The position numbers and the translations under genes are program-made. DNA of 64,000 nucleotides, taken from Planococcus sp. ISL-109 (GTDB taxonomy: Bacteria > Bacillota > Bacilli > Bacillales_A > Planococcaceae). Location: the NCBI RefSeq assembly GCF_018613655.1, contig NZ_JAGGPW010000019.1, positions 1 through 64,000 on the forward strand, written 5' to 3'. The notes beneath the pieces were generated by a model that worked only from the letters and a program-made list of their open reading frames with translations, ran no database searches and was not told where the DNA came from. Below, in pieces: positions 17,062 through 26,663 of this stretch; positions within the stretch are counted from its first letter, which is position 1, and the number at the start of each line of letters is the position of its first letter.

Positions 17062-18294
17062 CTGGATACTCAAAAAAGAAACTTTTATATCATTATGTTC
17101 ACCAATTTTCTTGTAGCAGGCAGCACAACAATGATCATGCCTTTTTTGTCCCTCTATATCGACTCGCTCGGCGATTTCTCGAGTGAATACGTACAGCGCT
17201 GGTCAGGACTGGTGTTTGGCGTCACCTTTGTTGCGGCTCTTATCATGTCGCCGATTTGGGGGCGCATTGCCGATAAATACGGGTTCAAGCCGATTCTCAT
17301 CATCAATGGCTTCGGCATCGCGGTGAGCATCTTCCTGATGGGGACTGCCGGCTCAGTCGGTGAGTTGTTCATGATCCGTTTGTTCATGGGCATCGTCACA
17401 GGCTTTATTCCGACTTCACTCGCCTTCGTCAGCGCTCAAACTTCAAAAGAAACCGCCGGCAAGACACTCGGCACATTGCAGATGGGCAGCGTTTCGGGAA
17501 CTTTATTCGGTCCGGTTCTCGGCGGGTTGATGGCCGATGCATTCGGCTTTACTTATACGTTTTTGATTACTGCTATAATCATCGGCATCGCCGCGTTGTT
17601 CGTCGTTTTCGGCTTGAAGGAAGTCCGCAAGCCCAAACGCAAAGATGCGCATGTCTACGCGCGCAGCACGGTCATTCACGGGATCTTGCATCACCGTTTA
17701 TTGCTTAATGTGATGATTATCACCTCCCTCATTCAAATCGGCAATTTCAGCATACAGCCGCTGTTGTCTTTATATGTGGCGGAATTGACAGAAGGAACTG
17801 CGCAAGTGGCATTTTTAGCCGGTGTCACTTTCAGTGCGACCGGCGTCGGCACTTTGCTGTTTGCAAGACTTTGGGGGCGGCTCGGGGATTCAGTCGGTTA
17901 TGAGAAAATTCTTGCCTTGCTTCTATTGCTCGCATTTTTGTTCATCATTCCGCAAGCATTCGTCACCGAGCTATGGCAATTGATCGTGCTGCGCTTATTC
18001 TTCGGCGTTGCGGTCGGCGGGATGATCCCGACCACTGCCGCTTTGATGCGCCGGGAAGCACCGATCGACATCCAAGGTGAAGTGATGGGCTATAACACTA
18101 GCTTCCGCTTTCTCGGCAATATCGTTGGGCCGATGTTCGGAGGCATCATCAGTGGATTCATCGGTATCTCCTCCGTTTTCATCGTCACAGGTTCCTTGTT
18201 TGTTCTCGCCTTTGCATTTCTTTGGTATACGAAAAGACAGCCTGAACAGGATTTCGAGGATGTTCTGCTTGAGCAGGAATTGAAACATTCCTAA
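17062..18294 (+). CDS. MFS transporter, DHA1 drug-efflux type
   Basis: A twelve-helix major facilitator of about 410 residues. Motif A is GRIADKYGFK in the loop after TM2, and GSVSGTLFGPVLGG in TM5 resembles antiporter motif C, so drug:H+ antiport is likely; the substrate is unknown. The first ATG at 17095 would cut into TM1. An in-frame CTG at 17062, with AGAAGGGG seven bases upstream, adds MDTQKRNFYII and restores a normal N-terminus. It is preceded by TATAAT near 17017 and followed by a terminator. Confidence 0.88.
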   Translation: MDTQKRNFYIIMFTNFLVAGSTTMIMPFLSLYIDSLGDFSSEYVQRWSGLVFGVTFVAALIMSPIWGRIADKYGFKPILIINGFGIAVSIFLMGTAGSVGELFMIRLFMGIVTGFIPTSLAFVSAQTSKETAGKTLGTLQMGSVSGTLFGPVLGGLMADAFGFTYTFLITAIIIGIAALFVVFGLKEVRKPKRKDAHVYARSTVIHGILHHRLLLNVMIITSLIQIGNFSIQPLLSLYVAELTEGTAQVAFLAGVTFSATGVGTLLFARLWGRLGDSVGYEKILALLLLLAFLFIIPQAFVTELWQLIVLRLFFGVAVGGMIPTTAALMRREAPIDIQGEVMGYNTSFRFLGNIVGPMFGGIISGFIGISSVFIVTGSLFVLAFAFLWYTKRQPEQDFEDVLLEQELKHS

Positions 18295-18304
18295 AGAACA
18301 GCTG

Positions 18305-18351
18305 AAAAACACCCGCTTAAGGAAAAAAACCATCCTTTTGCGGGTGTTTTT
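18305..18351 (+). terminator. terminator of the MFS gene
   Basis: AAAAACACCCGC pairs with GCGGGTGTTTTT across a 20-base loop and is followed by T residues. Confidence 0.8.
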
Positions 18352-18475
18352 ATGCCCTATTTTAAATTCGCAATTTTCCGATTGCTGAGTTTCTTCCTAT
18401 TAGAAAATAAACGAAAACACCACGCCTCTTCCATTCTCCGCAAGGGTGTACGGTGCAAATAAGCTTTCAATGCGT

Positions 18476-18481
18476 TATACT
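18476..18481 (+). promoter_or_regulatory. -10 element of the mrp operon
   Basis: TATACT lies 47 bp before the TTG start of mrpA. The -35 region is weak (GTGCAA or TGCAAA, depending on spacing). Confidence 0.45.
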
Positions 18482-18527
18482 TTTTAATTAGAAACTCATC
18501 ATGTATTGCATTGGAAGGAGGATTCAA

Positions 18528-20942
18528 TTGTCTCTCGTATTTCTGATTTTCTTACCGATCCTTGCAGCGCTTTTTATTCCGCTGCTATTTAAACGACTCG
18601 GTCAGATCCATACAGGCTGGTTTGTCTTGCTTGTGCCGACAGCCTTGTTCTTATACTACGCCACTCGCCTTCCCTCTGTTATGGAAGGTGGCACTTATGT
18701 ATCTGAACTTTCTTGGATCCCTTCCCTCGACATCGCCTTTATAGCGTACCTCGATGGATTGAGCTTATTGTTTTCACTGCTGATCACCGGTATCGGCGCA
18801 TTGGTTGTGCTCTACTCCGTATTCTATTTGGATAAGCATCGTGAACAATTACATAATTTCTATGTTTATCTTTTGATCTTTATGAGCGCCATGCTTGGTG
18901 TTGTTCAATCGGATCATTTGATCACGCTGTACTTATTCTGGGAGTTGACATCGATTTCGTCATTCCTGTTGATCGCTTATTGGTACACGCGTGACCGCTC
19001 CCGCTTCGGCGCATTAAAATCAATGATGATTACTGTTTTCGGCGGGTTGATGATGCTCGGCGGTTTTGTTTTGCTCAGCATCATCGGCGGCACTTATTCC
19101 ATCCGGGAATTGATTGCCCAAGCACCGGAACTTGCCGAACATGATTTCTTCATCTGGGCACTTGTTCTTGTGTTGCTCGGAGCCTTTACGAAATCCGCCC
19201 AATTCCCATTCTACATCTGGCTGCCGGATGCGATGGAAGCGCCGACACCTGTCAGTGCTTACCTCCACTCCGCAACGATGGTCAAAGCGGGCATCTATTT
19301 GGTCGCCCGCTTGACTCCGGTCTTTGCTTTATCTGAAGTATGGATGTGGCTCGTCGCAGGTGTCGGATTGTTCACCATGGTGTGGGCTTCGTTCTTTGCC
19401 TTAAAGCAAAAGGACTTGAAAGGGATTCTGGCGTTTTCGACCGTCTCCCAGCTCGGCCTCATCATGTCGCTGCTCGGCGTTGCCGCTGCTGCCTATCACG
19501 TTGAAGGTGCAGCTGAAACCTATCTGAAGTATGCGGCATTTGCGGCCATTTTCCACTTGATCAACCACGCAACGTTTAAAGGAAGTCTCTTTATGATCGC
19601 CGGAATTGTCGACCACGAAACCGGTACGCGCGACATACGAAAACTGGGCGGCTTGATGAGTTTGATGCCGATCAGTTTCACTGTCGCGTTGATCGGCTCA
19701 CTTTCGATGGCCGGCATGCCGCCATTCAACGGCTTCCTCAGTAAGGAAATGTTCTTGACGGCGATGCTGTCGCTTCAGGAGTTCAATTTATTCTCGATGG
19801 ATGTTTGGTGGATCCTGTTCCCTGTAATCGCTTGGATCGGATCGGTCTTCACTTTCATCTATAGTTTATACTTCGTGTTCCATACGTTCGCCGGAAAACA
19901 CAAACCGGACCAATTGCCGAAACAAGCACACGAAGCACCGGTCGGCATGCTCATTTCACCGGTCTTTCTTGCTGTTCTCGTCGTGTTGATTTTCTTCATC
20001 CCGAACGTTATCGGCGATTGGCTTGTTAAACCTGCCGTTGCCGCAATACAGCCGTTCCTGTACGATTCACCGCAGAGCGTGGATATCACCGTTTCGGCAT
20101 GGCACGGCTTTAACACAGAACTCTTTATGACGCTCGGCATTTTTGCTATCGGCGGCTTGATGTTCTGGACGCTGCGCAAATGGCAGCATTTATATGACCT
20201 TTACCCGGATCCTATTTCCTTGAATAGACTTTACGATGAATTGATGGTGCTCAGCGAGAGTGGTGTCAGCCGCTTCTCGAAAATGTATATGACCGGGTTT
20301 ATCCGGACGTACCTCGTTTACATGTTCAGTTTTGTAATTTTCATTGTATTGTTGACTTTGTTCATGACCGATGCCTTCAGGTTGAATTTCGATAACCTGG
20401 CTCCAATTGGGGTTTATGAAATCGTCATTCTGTTTGCCATGCTCGGCGCGACGGTGACGATTCTTGTCTCGAAATCTCGTCTGACTGCCATCATCGCACT
20501 CGGTGCCGTCGGTTACTCTATCGCTTTGCTGTTCGTTATCTTCCGGGCACCTGATTTGGCACTGACTCAGCTCGTTATTGAAACCATTTCCGTTGCGTTG
20601 TTCTTGCTGGCATTCTACCACTTGCCGCAAATCAGCCGTAAGGAAGAGCGCATGAATTTCCGTTTCGGAAACGCAGTAGTCGCGTTCGGTGTTGGTCTCA
20701 CAATGACACTGGTCGCCTTGTCAGCGCATTCCCAAAAAGCGCTGCCGTCGATTTCCGAATTCTATAAAGAAACGGTTTACACAGAAGCGGCTGGCGGTAA
20801 CATCGTCAACGTAATCCTAGTCGACTATCGCGGATTCGATACTTTGTTTGAAATTGCGGTGCTTGCCATTGCCGCCATCGGAATCATCTCGATGATTCGC
20901 CTGCGATTGACGAAAAAGGAGGACCAGCATGAGAACAAATGA
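18528..20942 (+). CDS. mrpA: Na+/H+ antiporter subunit MrpA
   Basis: An 804-residue, roughly 20-helix protein related to NuoL, with a C-terminal MrpA extension (about 640-800). The conserved glutamate in LYLFWELTS and the lysine-containing FTKSAQFPFYIWLPDAMEAPTPVSAYLHSATMVKAG region (two separate stretches) are present. It is the largest subunit of the Mrp complex that exchanges cytoplasmic Na+ for H+. The TTG at 18528 is the start because GGAAGGAGGATTCAA precedes it; an upstream ATG at 18501 lies before that site. First gene of a seven-gene operon; it overlaps mrpB by 14 bp. Confidence 0.96.
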   Translation: MSLVFLIFLPILAALFIPLLFKRLGQIHTGWFVLLVPTALFLYYATRLPSVMEGGTYVSELSWIPSLDIAFIAYLDGLSLLFSLLITGIGALVVLYSVFYLDKHREQLHNFYVYLLIFMSAMLGVVQSDHLITLYLFWELTSISSFLLIAYWYTRDRSRFGALKSMMITVFGGLMMLGGFVLLSIIGGTYSIRELIAQAPELAEHDFFIWALVLVLLGAFTKSAQFPFYIWLPDAMEAPTPVSAYLHSATMVKAGIYLVARLTPVFALSEVWMWLVAGVGLFTMVWASFFALKQKDLKGILAFSTVSQLGLIMSLLGVAAAAYHVEGAAETYLKYAAFAAIFHLINHATFKGSLFMIAGIVDHETGTRDIRKLGGLMSLMPISFTVALIGSLSMAGMPPFNGFLSKEMFLTAMLSLQEFNLFSMDVWWILFPVIAWIGSVFTFIYSLYFVFHTFAGKHKPDQLPKQAHEAPVGMLISPVFLAVLVVLIFFIPNVIGDWLVKPAVAAIQPFLYDSPQSVDITVSAWHGFNTELFMTLGIFAIGGLMFWTLRKWQHLYDLYPDPISLNRLYDELMVLSESGVSRFSKMYMTGFIRTYLVYMFSFVIFIVLLTLFMTDAFRLNFDNLAPIGVYEIVILFAMLGATVTILVSKSRLTAIIALGAVGYSIALLFVIFRAPDLALTQLVIETISVALFLLAFYHLPQISRKEERMNFRFGNAVVAFGVGLTMTLVALSAHSQKALPSISEFYKETVYTEAAGGNIVNVILVDYRGFDTLFEIAVLAIAAIGIISMIRLRLTKKEDQHENK

Positions 20943-21351
20943 TGTGATGCTTCAGACAGCCACAAAAGTGGTGACTTTCATCATCTTGATGTTTGCTGTC
21001 CACATTTTCTTCGCCGGCCATTACACTCCTGGCGGCGGATTTATCGGGGGACTTTTGACGACGACTGCAATCGTTCTGCTCATGCTGGCGTTTGATATTC
21101 CGACCGTCAAAAAAGTATTGCCGATCAATTATGTAGTACTGACCGCTGTGGGCTTACTGTTTGCAATCGCCACAGCCAGCGCTTCTATCATCTTTGATGT
21201 ACCATTCTTCACCCATGCCTATGATTATTACGATTTGCCGCTGTTCGGCGAGACTTCCCTGCACTCGGCATTATTATTTGATATAGGTGTCTATTTGGTT
21301 GTTGTAGGTGTAACGATGACCATTATTCAAACGATTGGAGAGGATGAATAA
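20929..21351 (+). CDS. mrpB: Na+/H+ antiporter subunit MrpB
   Basis: A 140-residue protein with four membrane helices. [14 protein letters not shown] near residue 28 is the MrpB signature. It is a structural subunit of the Mrp antiporter. It starts inside the end of mrpA and its stop overlaps the ATG of mrpC (TAATG), indicating translational coupling. The ribosome binding site AAAGGAGG lies within mrpA. Confidence 0.96.
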   Translation: MRTNDVMLQTATKVVTFIILMFAVHIFFAGHYTPGGGFIGGLLTTTAIVLLMLAFDIPTVKKVLPINYVVLTAVGLLFAIATASASIIFDVPFFTHAYDYYDLPLFGETSLHSALLFDIGVYLVVVGVTMTIIQTIGEDE

Positions 21352-21698
21352 TGGAAATAATTATGTCAGTTGCCATCGGCTTGATGTTTATGGCAGCTGT
21401 GTACCTAATCCTATCGAAAAGCTTGATTCGCATCATCATCGGGACGAGCCTCTTGAGCCACGCCGCCCACCTATTGTTCCTGACCATGGGCGGGCTTGGC
21501 GGCATAGCGCCGCCGGTCGTATCAGACGGCGTCACCGTGAACGATTATGCAGACCCGCTCCCCCAAGCATTGATCTTGACCGCAATCGTTATCGCTTTCG
21601 CGGTTACATCGTTTTTCCTGGTGCTCGCCTACCGCGCTTACCAGGAGCTTGGAACGGATAATATGGAGCAATTGAGAGGTACTGAAGATTATGAGTAA
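21351..21698 (+). CDS. mrpC: Na+/H+ antiporter subunit MrpC
   Basis: A 115-residue, three-helix NuoK homologue. [14 protein letters not shown] and [14 protein letters not shown] are characteristic. It forms part of the Mrp membrane domain. The ATG overlaps the mrpB stop, preceded by GGAGAGG. It overlaps mrpD by 8 bp. Confidence 0.96.
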   Translation: MEIIMSVAIGLMFMAAVYLILSKSLIRIIIGTSLLSHAAHLLFLTMGGLGGIAPPVVSDGVTVNDYADPLPQALILTAIVIAFAVTSFFLVLAYRAYQELGTDNMEQLRGTEDYE

Positions 21699-23172
21699 TT
21701 TATTATTGTTTCCGATTATCATTCCGTTACTCTTTGCCACGGTCTTAATGCTATTCCCGAAAAAAGTATATTTGCAGCGTCTGCTTTCCGTCATCGCTGT
21801 AGTTCTGACATTCATTTCGGGATTGTTCCTGCTCGCAAAAGTGTCAGCAGATGGCGTGCAAGCAGTTACACTCGGCAGCTGGCCAGCACCATTCGGTATT
21901 TCCATGGTGTCGGATATGTTCTCTGTGTTGCTTGTTTTAAGCTCCACGCTTGTTACGCTATTCATTTTGTTCTATAGCATCCCGACCATCGGGATCAGGC
22001 GCGAACGGTCGTTTTACTATCCAGCTGTCCTGTTCTTGATGGTCGGTGTAAACGGCGCTTTCACGACAGGCGATATTTTCAACTTGTTCGTCTTCGTTGA
22101 AGTTCTCTTGATGGCATCGTATGCGTTGATCGTCCACGGCGGGGAGAAATCCCAAATGCGCGAGTCGATCAAATACGTGCTCGTCAATATCATCTCCTCT
22201 GCGTTATTTGTAGTTGCGGTGGCGTATTTGTATTCTGTCACCGGGACATTGAATATGGCCGATCTGGCAGTTAAGATTCCAGAGATCGAAGCCGTTGGAA
22301 TTTTGACGGTCATCGCTATCTTGTTCCTCGTCGTATTTGGATTTAAGGCGGCGATTTTCCCGCTTTACTTCTGGCTACCAGGTTCATATTTTGCTCCTCC
22401 TGGCGCGGTGTTGGCGCTGTTTGGCGCTTTGCTGACGAAAGTCGGCATCTACGCGATCATGCGGACCTATACTTTGTTCTTTACGATGAATATCGGATTT
22501 ACGCATGAAGTGCTCGCAATCATCGCCATTTTGACGGTTCTCGCAGGCTGTGTCGGGGCACTCGCTTATTTCGATGTCAAAAAGATCATCATTTACAATA
22601 TCATCATCGCCGTAGGAGTCGTACTGTTCGGCATTTCCCAAATGAATGTCGCAGGTACAGAAGGAGCCATCTTCTATTTGATCCATGATATGCTGATTAA
22701 AGCGGCATTATTTCTGCTAGTTGGCATATTGACGATCATCTATGGGACGAGTGATTTACGCAAAATGGGCGGCTTGATGAAGAGCTATCCAGTTCTTGGT
22801 TGGGTATTCCTCGTCACTGCTTTCGGCCTTGCGGGCATCCCCCCCCTTAGTGGGTTTCCAGGAAAGTTATTGATTGTCCAAGGCGGCTTTGAAGGTACGC
22901 ATTTCTGGGGCAGCATCATCATCCTGGCTACCAGCTTGCTTGTATTGCTCAGCGTCATGCGTATTTTCATCTATGCTTTCTGGGGAGAGCCTAAGAAGAT
23001 TCTTCCGGTCGATAAAGCACGCTATTATGCCATGTTCGTTCCAACTGTCATTCTTGTCGCCTTGACCATCGTGCTTGGCGTCGGTGCGGAACTCTTCATG
23101 CCGTTCATTGAGGACGCGGGTGAAGTGCTACTGAATCCATCGCTGTATTATGATGCGGTATTAAAGGAGTAG
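21691..23172 (+). CDS. mrpD: Na+/H+ antiporter subunit MrpD
   Basis: A 493-residue, fourteen-helix NuoM/N homologue. The conserved glutamate is in [12 protein letters not shown] (TM5) and the lysine in [16 protein letters not shown] (TM7), both used for proton movement in this family. A third charged residue is seen in LLTKVG. With MrpA it forms the ion-translocating part of the complex. The start overlaps the end of mrpC, and the stop lies six bases before mrpE. Confidence 0.96.
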   Translation: MSNLLLFPIIIPLLFATVLMLFPKKVYLQRLLSVIAVVLTFISGLFLLAKVSADGVQAVTLGSWPAPFGISMVSDMFSVLLVLSSTLVTLFILFYSIPTIGIRRERSFYYPAVLFLMVGVNGAFTTGDIFNLFVFVEVLLMASYALIVHGGEKSQMRESIKYVLVNIISSALFVVAVAYLYSVTGTLNMADLAVKIPEIEAVGILTVIAILFLVVFGFKAAIFPLYFWLPGSYFAPPGAVLALFGALLTKVGIYAIMRTYTLFFTMNIGFTHEVLAIIAILTVLAGCVGALAYFDVKKIIIYNIIIAVGVVLFGISQMNVAGTEGAIFYLIHDMLIKAALFLLVGILTIIYGTSDLRKMGGLMKSYPVLGWVFLVTAFGLAGIPPLSGFPGKLLIVQGGFEGTHFWGSIIILATSLLVLLSVMRIFIYAFWGEPKKILPVDKARYYAMFVPTVILVALTIVLGVGAELFMPFIEDAGEVLLNPSLYYDAVLKE

Positions 23173-23178
23173 ATTGAT

Positions 23179-23658
23179 ATGTCTTTGCAAATCCTATTGA
23201 ATTTCTTCCTCGCGTTCGTCTGGATGTTCATGACAGTGTCATTTACTCCTTCCGGATTCACCATCGGCTTTTTGATTGGACTCGGCATCATCATGTTGAT
23301 GCGCCGCTTCTTCTCAAAACGCCTCTACATTTCACGCGTATGGGCTTTGATTTCGTTGTTCCTGCTGTTCTTGCGGGAGCTGTTCAAATCGAGTGTACAA
23401 GTATTATCGATCGTTATCCGCCCAAATATGAACATCAAACCGGCCATTTTTGAAATGGAGACTGAGCTGAACGATGACTGGCAAGTGACATTATTGTCGG
23501 CGCTTATCACTTTGACGCCGGGTACGCTCGTCATCGGCATTTCGGATGACCAAAAACGTCTTTATATCCACGCGTTGGATTTCGAAGATATTGACGCTGC
23601 CGTCTCTTCGATCAAGAATACGTTCGAACGGGCGATTCTGGAGGTGAGCCGCGCATGA
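23179..23658 (+). CDS. mrpE: Na+/H+ antiporter subunit MrpE
   Basis: A 159-residue protein with two to three N-terminal helices and a soluble C-terminal part. ITLTPGTLVIGI is the MrpE signature. It is needed for full activity of the Mrp complex. It overlaps mrpF by 4 bp (ATGA type), showing coupling. Confidence 0.95.
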   Translation: MSLQILLNFFLAFVWMFMTVSFTPSGFTIGFLIGLGIIMLMRRFFSKRLYISRVWALISLFLLFLRELFKSSVQVLSIVIRPNMNIKPAIFEMETELNDDWQVTLLSALITLTPGTLVIGISDDQKRLYIHALDFEDIDAAVSSIKNTFERAILEVSRA

Positions 23659-23933
23659 TGACATTTTATTGGGTATCACTTTTTATTGTCAGCATCTCTT
23701 TTACTGGGTTGTTGTTTAGATTGGTGAAAGGGCCGACAGTTGCCGACCGTGTCGTAGCACTCGATGCTATTGGTGTTACGCTCGTTTCGATCGTTGCCCT
23801 GTTGTCTTTAATTATCGAGACGGAATTCTTCCTGGAGGTCATTCTTTTGATGAGCATCCTGTCGTTTATCGGTACAGCGGCCTTTGCGAAATTCCTGGAG
23901 AGAGGAGAGATTTTCGATCGAGATCCTCGTTGA
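23655..23933 (+). CDS. mrpF: Na+/H+ antiporter subunit MrpF
   Basis: A 92-residue, three-helix protein. VKGPTVADRVVALDAIG is diagnostic for MrpF. It is required for the antiporter complex and has been linked to bile salt efflux in other species. Its last 10 or so codons contain GGAGAGAGGAG, which is probably the ribosome binding site of mrpG. Confidence 0.95.
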   Translation: MMTFYWVSLFIVSISFTGLLFRLVKGPTVADRVVALDAIGVTLVSIVALLSLIIETEFFLEVILLMSILSFIGTAAFAKFLERGEIFDRDPR

Positions 23934-24342
23934 TATTCTCATAATCGTTCTGATCAGCATCGGTGTTTTGTTTAGCGGCGTCACCGCTCTTGGGTTGATC
24001 CGCTTGCCTGATGTATATACCCGTACGCATGCGGCTTCCAAAAGTTCGACGCTTGGCGTATTATCCGTGCTGCTCGGGACATTCATCCATTTTTGGTTTA
24101 ATGAAGGCATATTCAATACACAGATGGTCATCGCCATCGCCTTCCTCTTCATCACCCAGCCGGTTGCGGGACATTTAATCGGCCGCGCTTCTTATATGAC
24201 GGGCATCAAGTTAGCTGACGAAACGGTTCGCGACGATATGGGCCCTGCGCTGGAAAGAAAGCGCAAACAGCATGAAGAAGCTATGGACCAAGCCCCGGCA
24301 AGAAAGCGCACCACTCAACAAGAAGAATTGGAAAACCAATAA
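23884..24342 (+). CDS. mrpG: Na+/H+ antiporter subunit MrpG
   Basis: A three-helix MrpG protein with LGLIRLPDVYTRTHAASK, the family signature. The N-terminal boundary is unclear. The first in-frame start codon is TTG at 23884, which lacks a ribosome binding site and adds a charged segment. Family alignment and the GGAGAGAGGAG at 23897-23907 point instead to an ATC codon at 23917. The C-terminus carries a basic/acidic tail (about 120-152) longer than that of the B. subtilis protein as recalled. Last gene of the mrp operon, followed by a strong terminator. Confidence 0.9.
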   Translation: MRNSWREERFSIEILVDILIIVLISIGVLFSGVTALGLIRLPDVYTRTHAASKSSTLGVLSVLLGTFIHFWFNEGIFNTQMVIAIAFLFITQPVAGHLIGRASYMTGIKLADETVRDDMGPALERKRKQHEEAMDQAPARKRTTQQEELENQ

Positions 24343-24374
24343 AAAAACAGCAGCCGGCGGGCTGCTGTTTTTTT
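24341..24374. terminator. bidirectional terminator between mrpG and pepA
   Basis: A7 then CAGCAGCC-ggc-GGGCTGCTG then T7, located between the convergent stop codons. Confidence 0.9.
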
Positions 24375-24379
24375 ATTGG

Positions 24380-25870
24380 TTATTCTTTGCTGAAGCCTTC
24401 GACGAAAAGCGCCAACGTTCTGACCATTGCTCCGGTTCCGCCTTCCGGTCCCAAATCATGGGCCGAATCAGCATGTGATGTACCCGCGATATCCAAATGG
24501 ATCCACGGTATATCGCCGACAAACTCCCCAACAAAGCCGCCGCCAAAAATCATATGGCCGTCGCGCCCAGGTGAATTGTTCAAGTCGGCGACATTGCTTT
24601 TTCTCAGGCGCTTTTTATCATTTTCGGTGAGCGGCAATTGCCAGACAAACTCATCTGTTTTCTTTGAAGCTTCCAAGAGCTTTCCGTAAAATGCTTCATC
24701 GTTTGTCAGTGCACCAGTTTTGTCTTTGCCGAGTGCGACAATCACGCCTCCGGTCAATGTCGCGACATCCACCAGTTCAGTCGCTCCGAGTTGCTTAGCG
24801 TAAGTGACCGCATCCGCCAACACTAAACGCCCTTCCGCATCAGTGTTAAGCACTTCAATAGTTTTTCCGCTCATCGAGGTGATGACATCATCTGGTTTGA
24901 ATGCAGTGCCAGATACCATATTGTCTGTCGAGGCAATCACTGCCACGACATTTTTATCCGGTTTGGTCTCTCCGATGATGCGCATAGCGCCGAGGACAGC
25001 AGCAGCCCCGCCCATGTCCCCCTTCATCCCCACAATGCCGTCTTTCGGCTTCAAGGAGTATCCACCGGTGTCGAATGTGATGCCTTTGCCGACGAGCGCT
25101 AAGGGTGCTTCAAAGCCCTCTGTTGCTTTGTACTTCAAAATGATGAGGCGCGGTTCTTCGTCAGAGCCTTGGTTGACCGCGAGCAATGCCCCCATGCCGA
25201 GCTCTTCCATTTCATTGCGCCCCAAAATTTCCGTCTCAAAGCCATACGCCTCACCTAGTTCTTCGGCATACTCCGCCATTGCAGTCGGTGTCAAAATGTT
25301 TGCTGGCATATTGACGAGCGTTCGCGCTTCGTTGACTGCTTCTGCATGGACCGTTCCAATAAATGCAGCGGTGCGGATCGACTCGTCTTTCTGCTCCGTC
25401 AAAAAACTCAGCAATTCCAAACGATGGTCTACTTCGTTCGAGCCGGTTTTATAATCGGCAAAGCGATAAGCGCCCATTTGAATCCCTTCCGCTGCTAAAT
25501 GTGCGACTTGCTCACCCACCAGCGCATCATTTTCAAACGAAGCAGTATAAATGGCAGCATGACCGATTTTTTCTTTTGCTAATTGTTTGCCGACTAACCC
25601 AAATGCAAGGCGCATGTCTTCTGCTGTCCATTTCTTGCGATCCCCTATGCCAACAAACAGCACACGTGGAATGCTTCCGTTTAATGTCGGGTAAATGCTC
25701 AGCTTTTGTGAATCAAACGACAGCCCCCCTTTGAGCCATTCTGTCAAGCGCCCATCAAACCGTTTCTCCAATTCACTCCAGCCTTGCGCGTTTTCAGGGT
25801 GACGGCTCAACCCGACGATTAAAATCTCTGCCTGGCACGGTTCGGTTGGTTTCGTTACATTGATTTCCAT
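24380..25870 (-). CDS. pepA: leucyl aminopeptidase (M17)
   Basis: A 496-residue M17 aminopeptidase with the signature NTDAEGRLVLAD and metal ligands in VGKGITFDTGGYSLKP and KGDMGG. It removes N-terminal residues from peptides in the cytoplasm as a hexamer with two metals per subunit. The ATG at 25870 follows AAAGGAGGAATCAC. A structured repeat ends immediately upstream of this ribosome binding site, so the pepA leader may include part of it. Monocistronic. Confidence 0.95.
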   Translation of the reverse strand: MEINVTKPTEPCQAEILIVGLSRHPENAQGWSELEKRFDGRLTEWLKGGLSFDSQKLSIYPTLNGSIPRVLFVGIGDRKKWTAEDMRLAFGLVGKQLAKEKIGHAAIYTASFENDALVGEQVAHLAAEGIQMGAYRFADYKTGSNEVDHRLELLSFLTEQKDESIRTAAFIGTVHAEAVNEARTLVNMPANILTPTAMAEYAEELGEAYGFETEILGRNEMEELGMGALLAVNQGSDEEPRLIILKYKATEGFEAPLALVGKGITFDTGGYSLKPKDGIVGMKGDMGGAAAVLGAMRIIGETKPDKNVVAVIASTDNMVSGTAFKPDDVITSMSGKTIEVLNTDAEGRLVLADAVTYAKQLGATELVDVATLTGGVIVALGKDKTGALTNDEAFYGKLLEASKKTDEFVWQLPLTENDKKRLRKSNVADLNNSPGRDGHMIFGGGFVGEFVGDIPWIHLDIAGTSHADSAHDLGPEGGTGAMVRTLALFVEGFSKE

Positions 25871-25887
25871 GTGATTCCTCCTTTATC

Positions 25888-26009
25888 CCGCTTTAACGGC
25901 CTGTAAGACTCCCACTGCGAAAACTGTAAGATCCAACTGGCCGTAAAAGTCCGATTGGATCAACTAACAATTAACAGGGATGCCCCCATTAATTGAAGTT
26001 TCTCTTTAT
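25888..26009 (+). repeat. structured interspersed repeat, copy 1 (IS200/IS605 right-end-like)
   Basis: About 122 bp matching the reverse complement of 42018-42144. Shared blocks include GGCCGTAAAAGTCCGATTGG, ATCAACTAACAAT and ATTGAAGTTTCTCTTTAT. The terminal hairpin AATTAA..TTAATT around GGG..CCC is kept although its stem bases differ from copy 2. The form resembles the right end and omegaRNA scaffold of tnpB elements. No transposase gene is next to it. Confidence 0.65.
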
Positions 26010-26128
26010 CCTACTTGTTTAGTGTATCATTACTTCGGCTTCCGGAATAGATAGACGACGCGCTCGATTTGCAAGGCGTATGGTATACTTTCTGTACCGA
26101 CTTTTATGAAGAAAGGATTGCTCGCCGA

Positions 26129-26602
26129 ATGGAACTTTTATCAAATACCCCATTAATGATTGCTTTGTTTGCAATCCTGTTTGCCCAATTCGTCAAAATT
26201 CCGATTCAATACGCTGTCACACGGGAATTGAATTGGGGACTCTTTACATCAACAGGCGGGATGCCGAGTTCGCATTCCGCCGCTGTCACTTCCTTGACGA
26301 CGGCCGTAGCGTATGAAGCCGGTATTTCCTCCACTGTGTTCGCAGTTTCTGCCCTGTTCGCTGTCATCACGATGTATGATGCAACAGGCGTCCGCTTCCA
26401 AGCTGGACAACAAGCGTTAACGATCAATAAAATGCGCCAGGACCTCAATTCCTTTATGGAAGAAACGCGCAAGTGGCCATCCAAAAAAGAAGAAGAGAAA
26501 ATAGAGGAATTAAAAACCCTGCTCGGTCATAAACCGAGCGAAGTGTTTATGGGTGCATTGACGGGGATTGCCATTTCGGTTATTTTCTATAGCATGATGT
26601 AA
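26129..26602 (+). CDS. yuiD: divergent PAP2 family membrane protein YuiD
   Basis: A 157-residue protein of the DUF212 (acid phosphatase/vanadium peroxidase-related) family with four membrane segments. GGMPSSHSAAVTSL and MYDATGVRFQAGQQA are diagnostic. The family resembles PAP2 phosphatases, but the activity is not established. The ATG at 26129 follows AAAGGA with an 11-base gap; TATACT near 26085 may be its -10. It is convergent with yuiB across a terminator. Confidence 0.92.
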   Translation: MELLSNTPLMIALFAILFAQFVKIPIQYAVTRELNWGLFTSTGGMPSSHSAAVTSLTTAVAYEAGISSTVFAVSALFAVITMYDATGVRFQAGQQALTINKMRQDLNSFMEETRKWPSKKEEEKIEELKTLLGHKPSEVFMGALTGIAISVIFYSMM

Positions 26603-26604
26603 AC

Positions 26605-26642
26605 GAAAAAAGCCGGACTGCTGATTGCAGTTCGGCTTTTTT
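26605..26642 (+). terminator. terminator of yuiD
   Basis: AAAAAGCCGGACTGC-tgatt-GCAGTTCGGCTTTTT with one G-T pair, followed by T residues. Confidence 0.88.
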
Positions 26643-26663
26643 ATGTTGCGTTATGATAATGGA

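Noticed and set aside
24804-25454. Open frame of about 216 codons opposite pepA
   Set aside because: It mirrors the codon pattern of pepA, lacks a ribosome binding site and has no recognisable domain.
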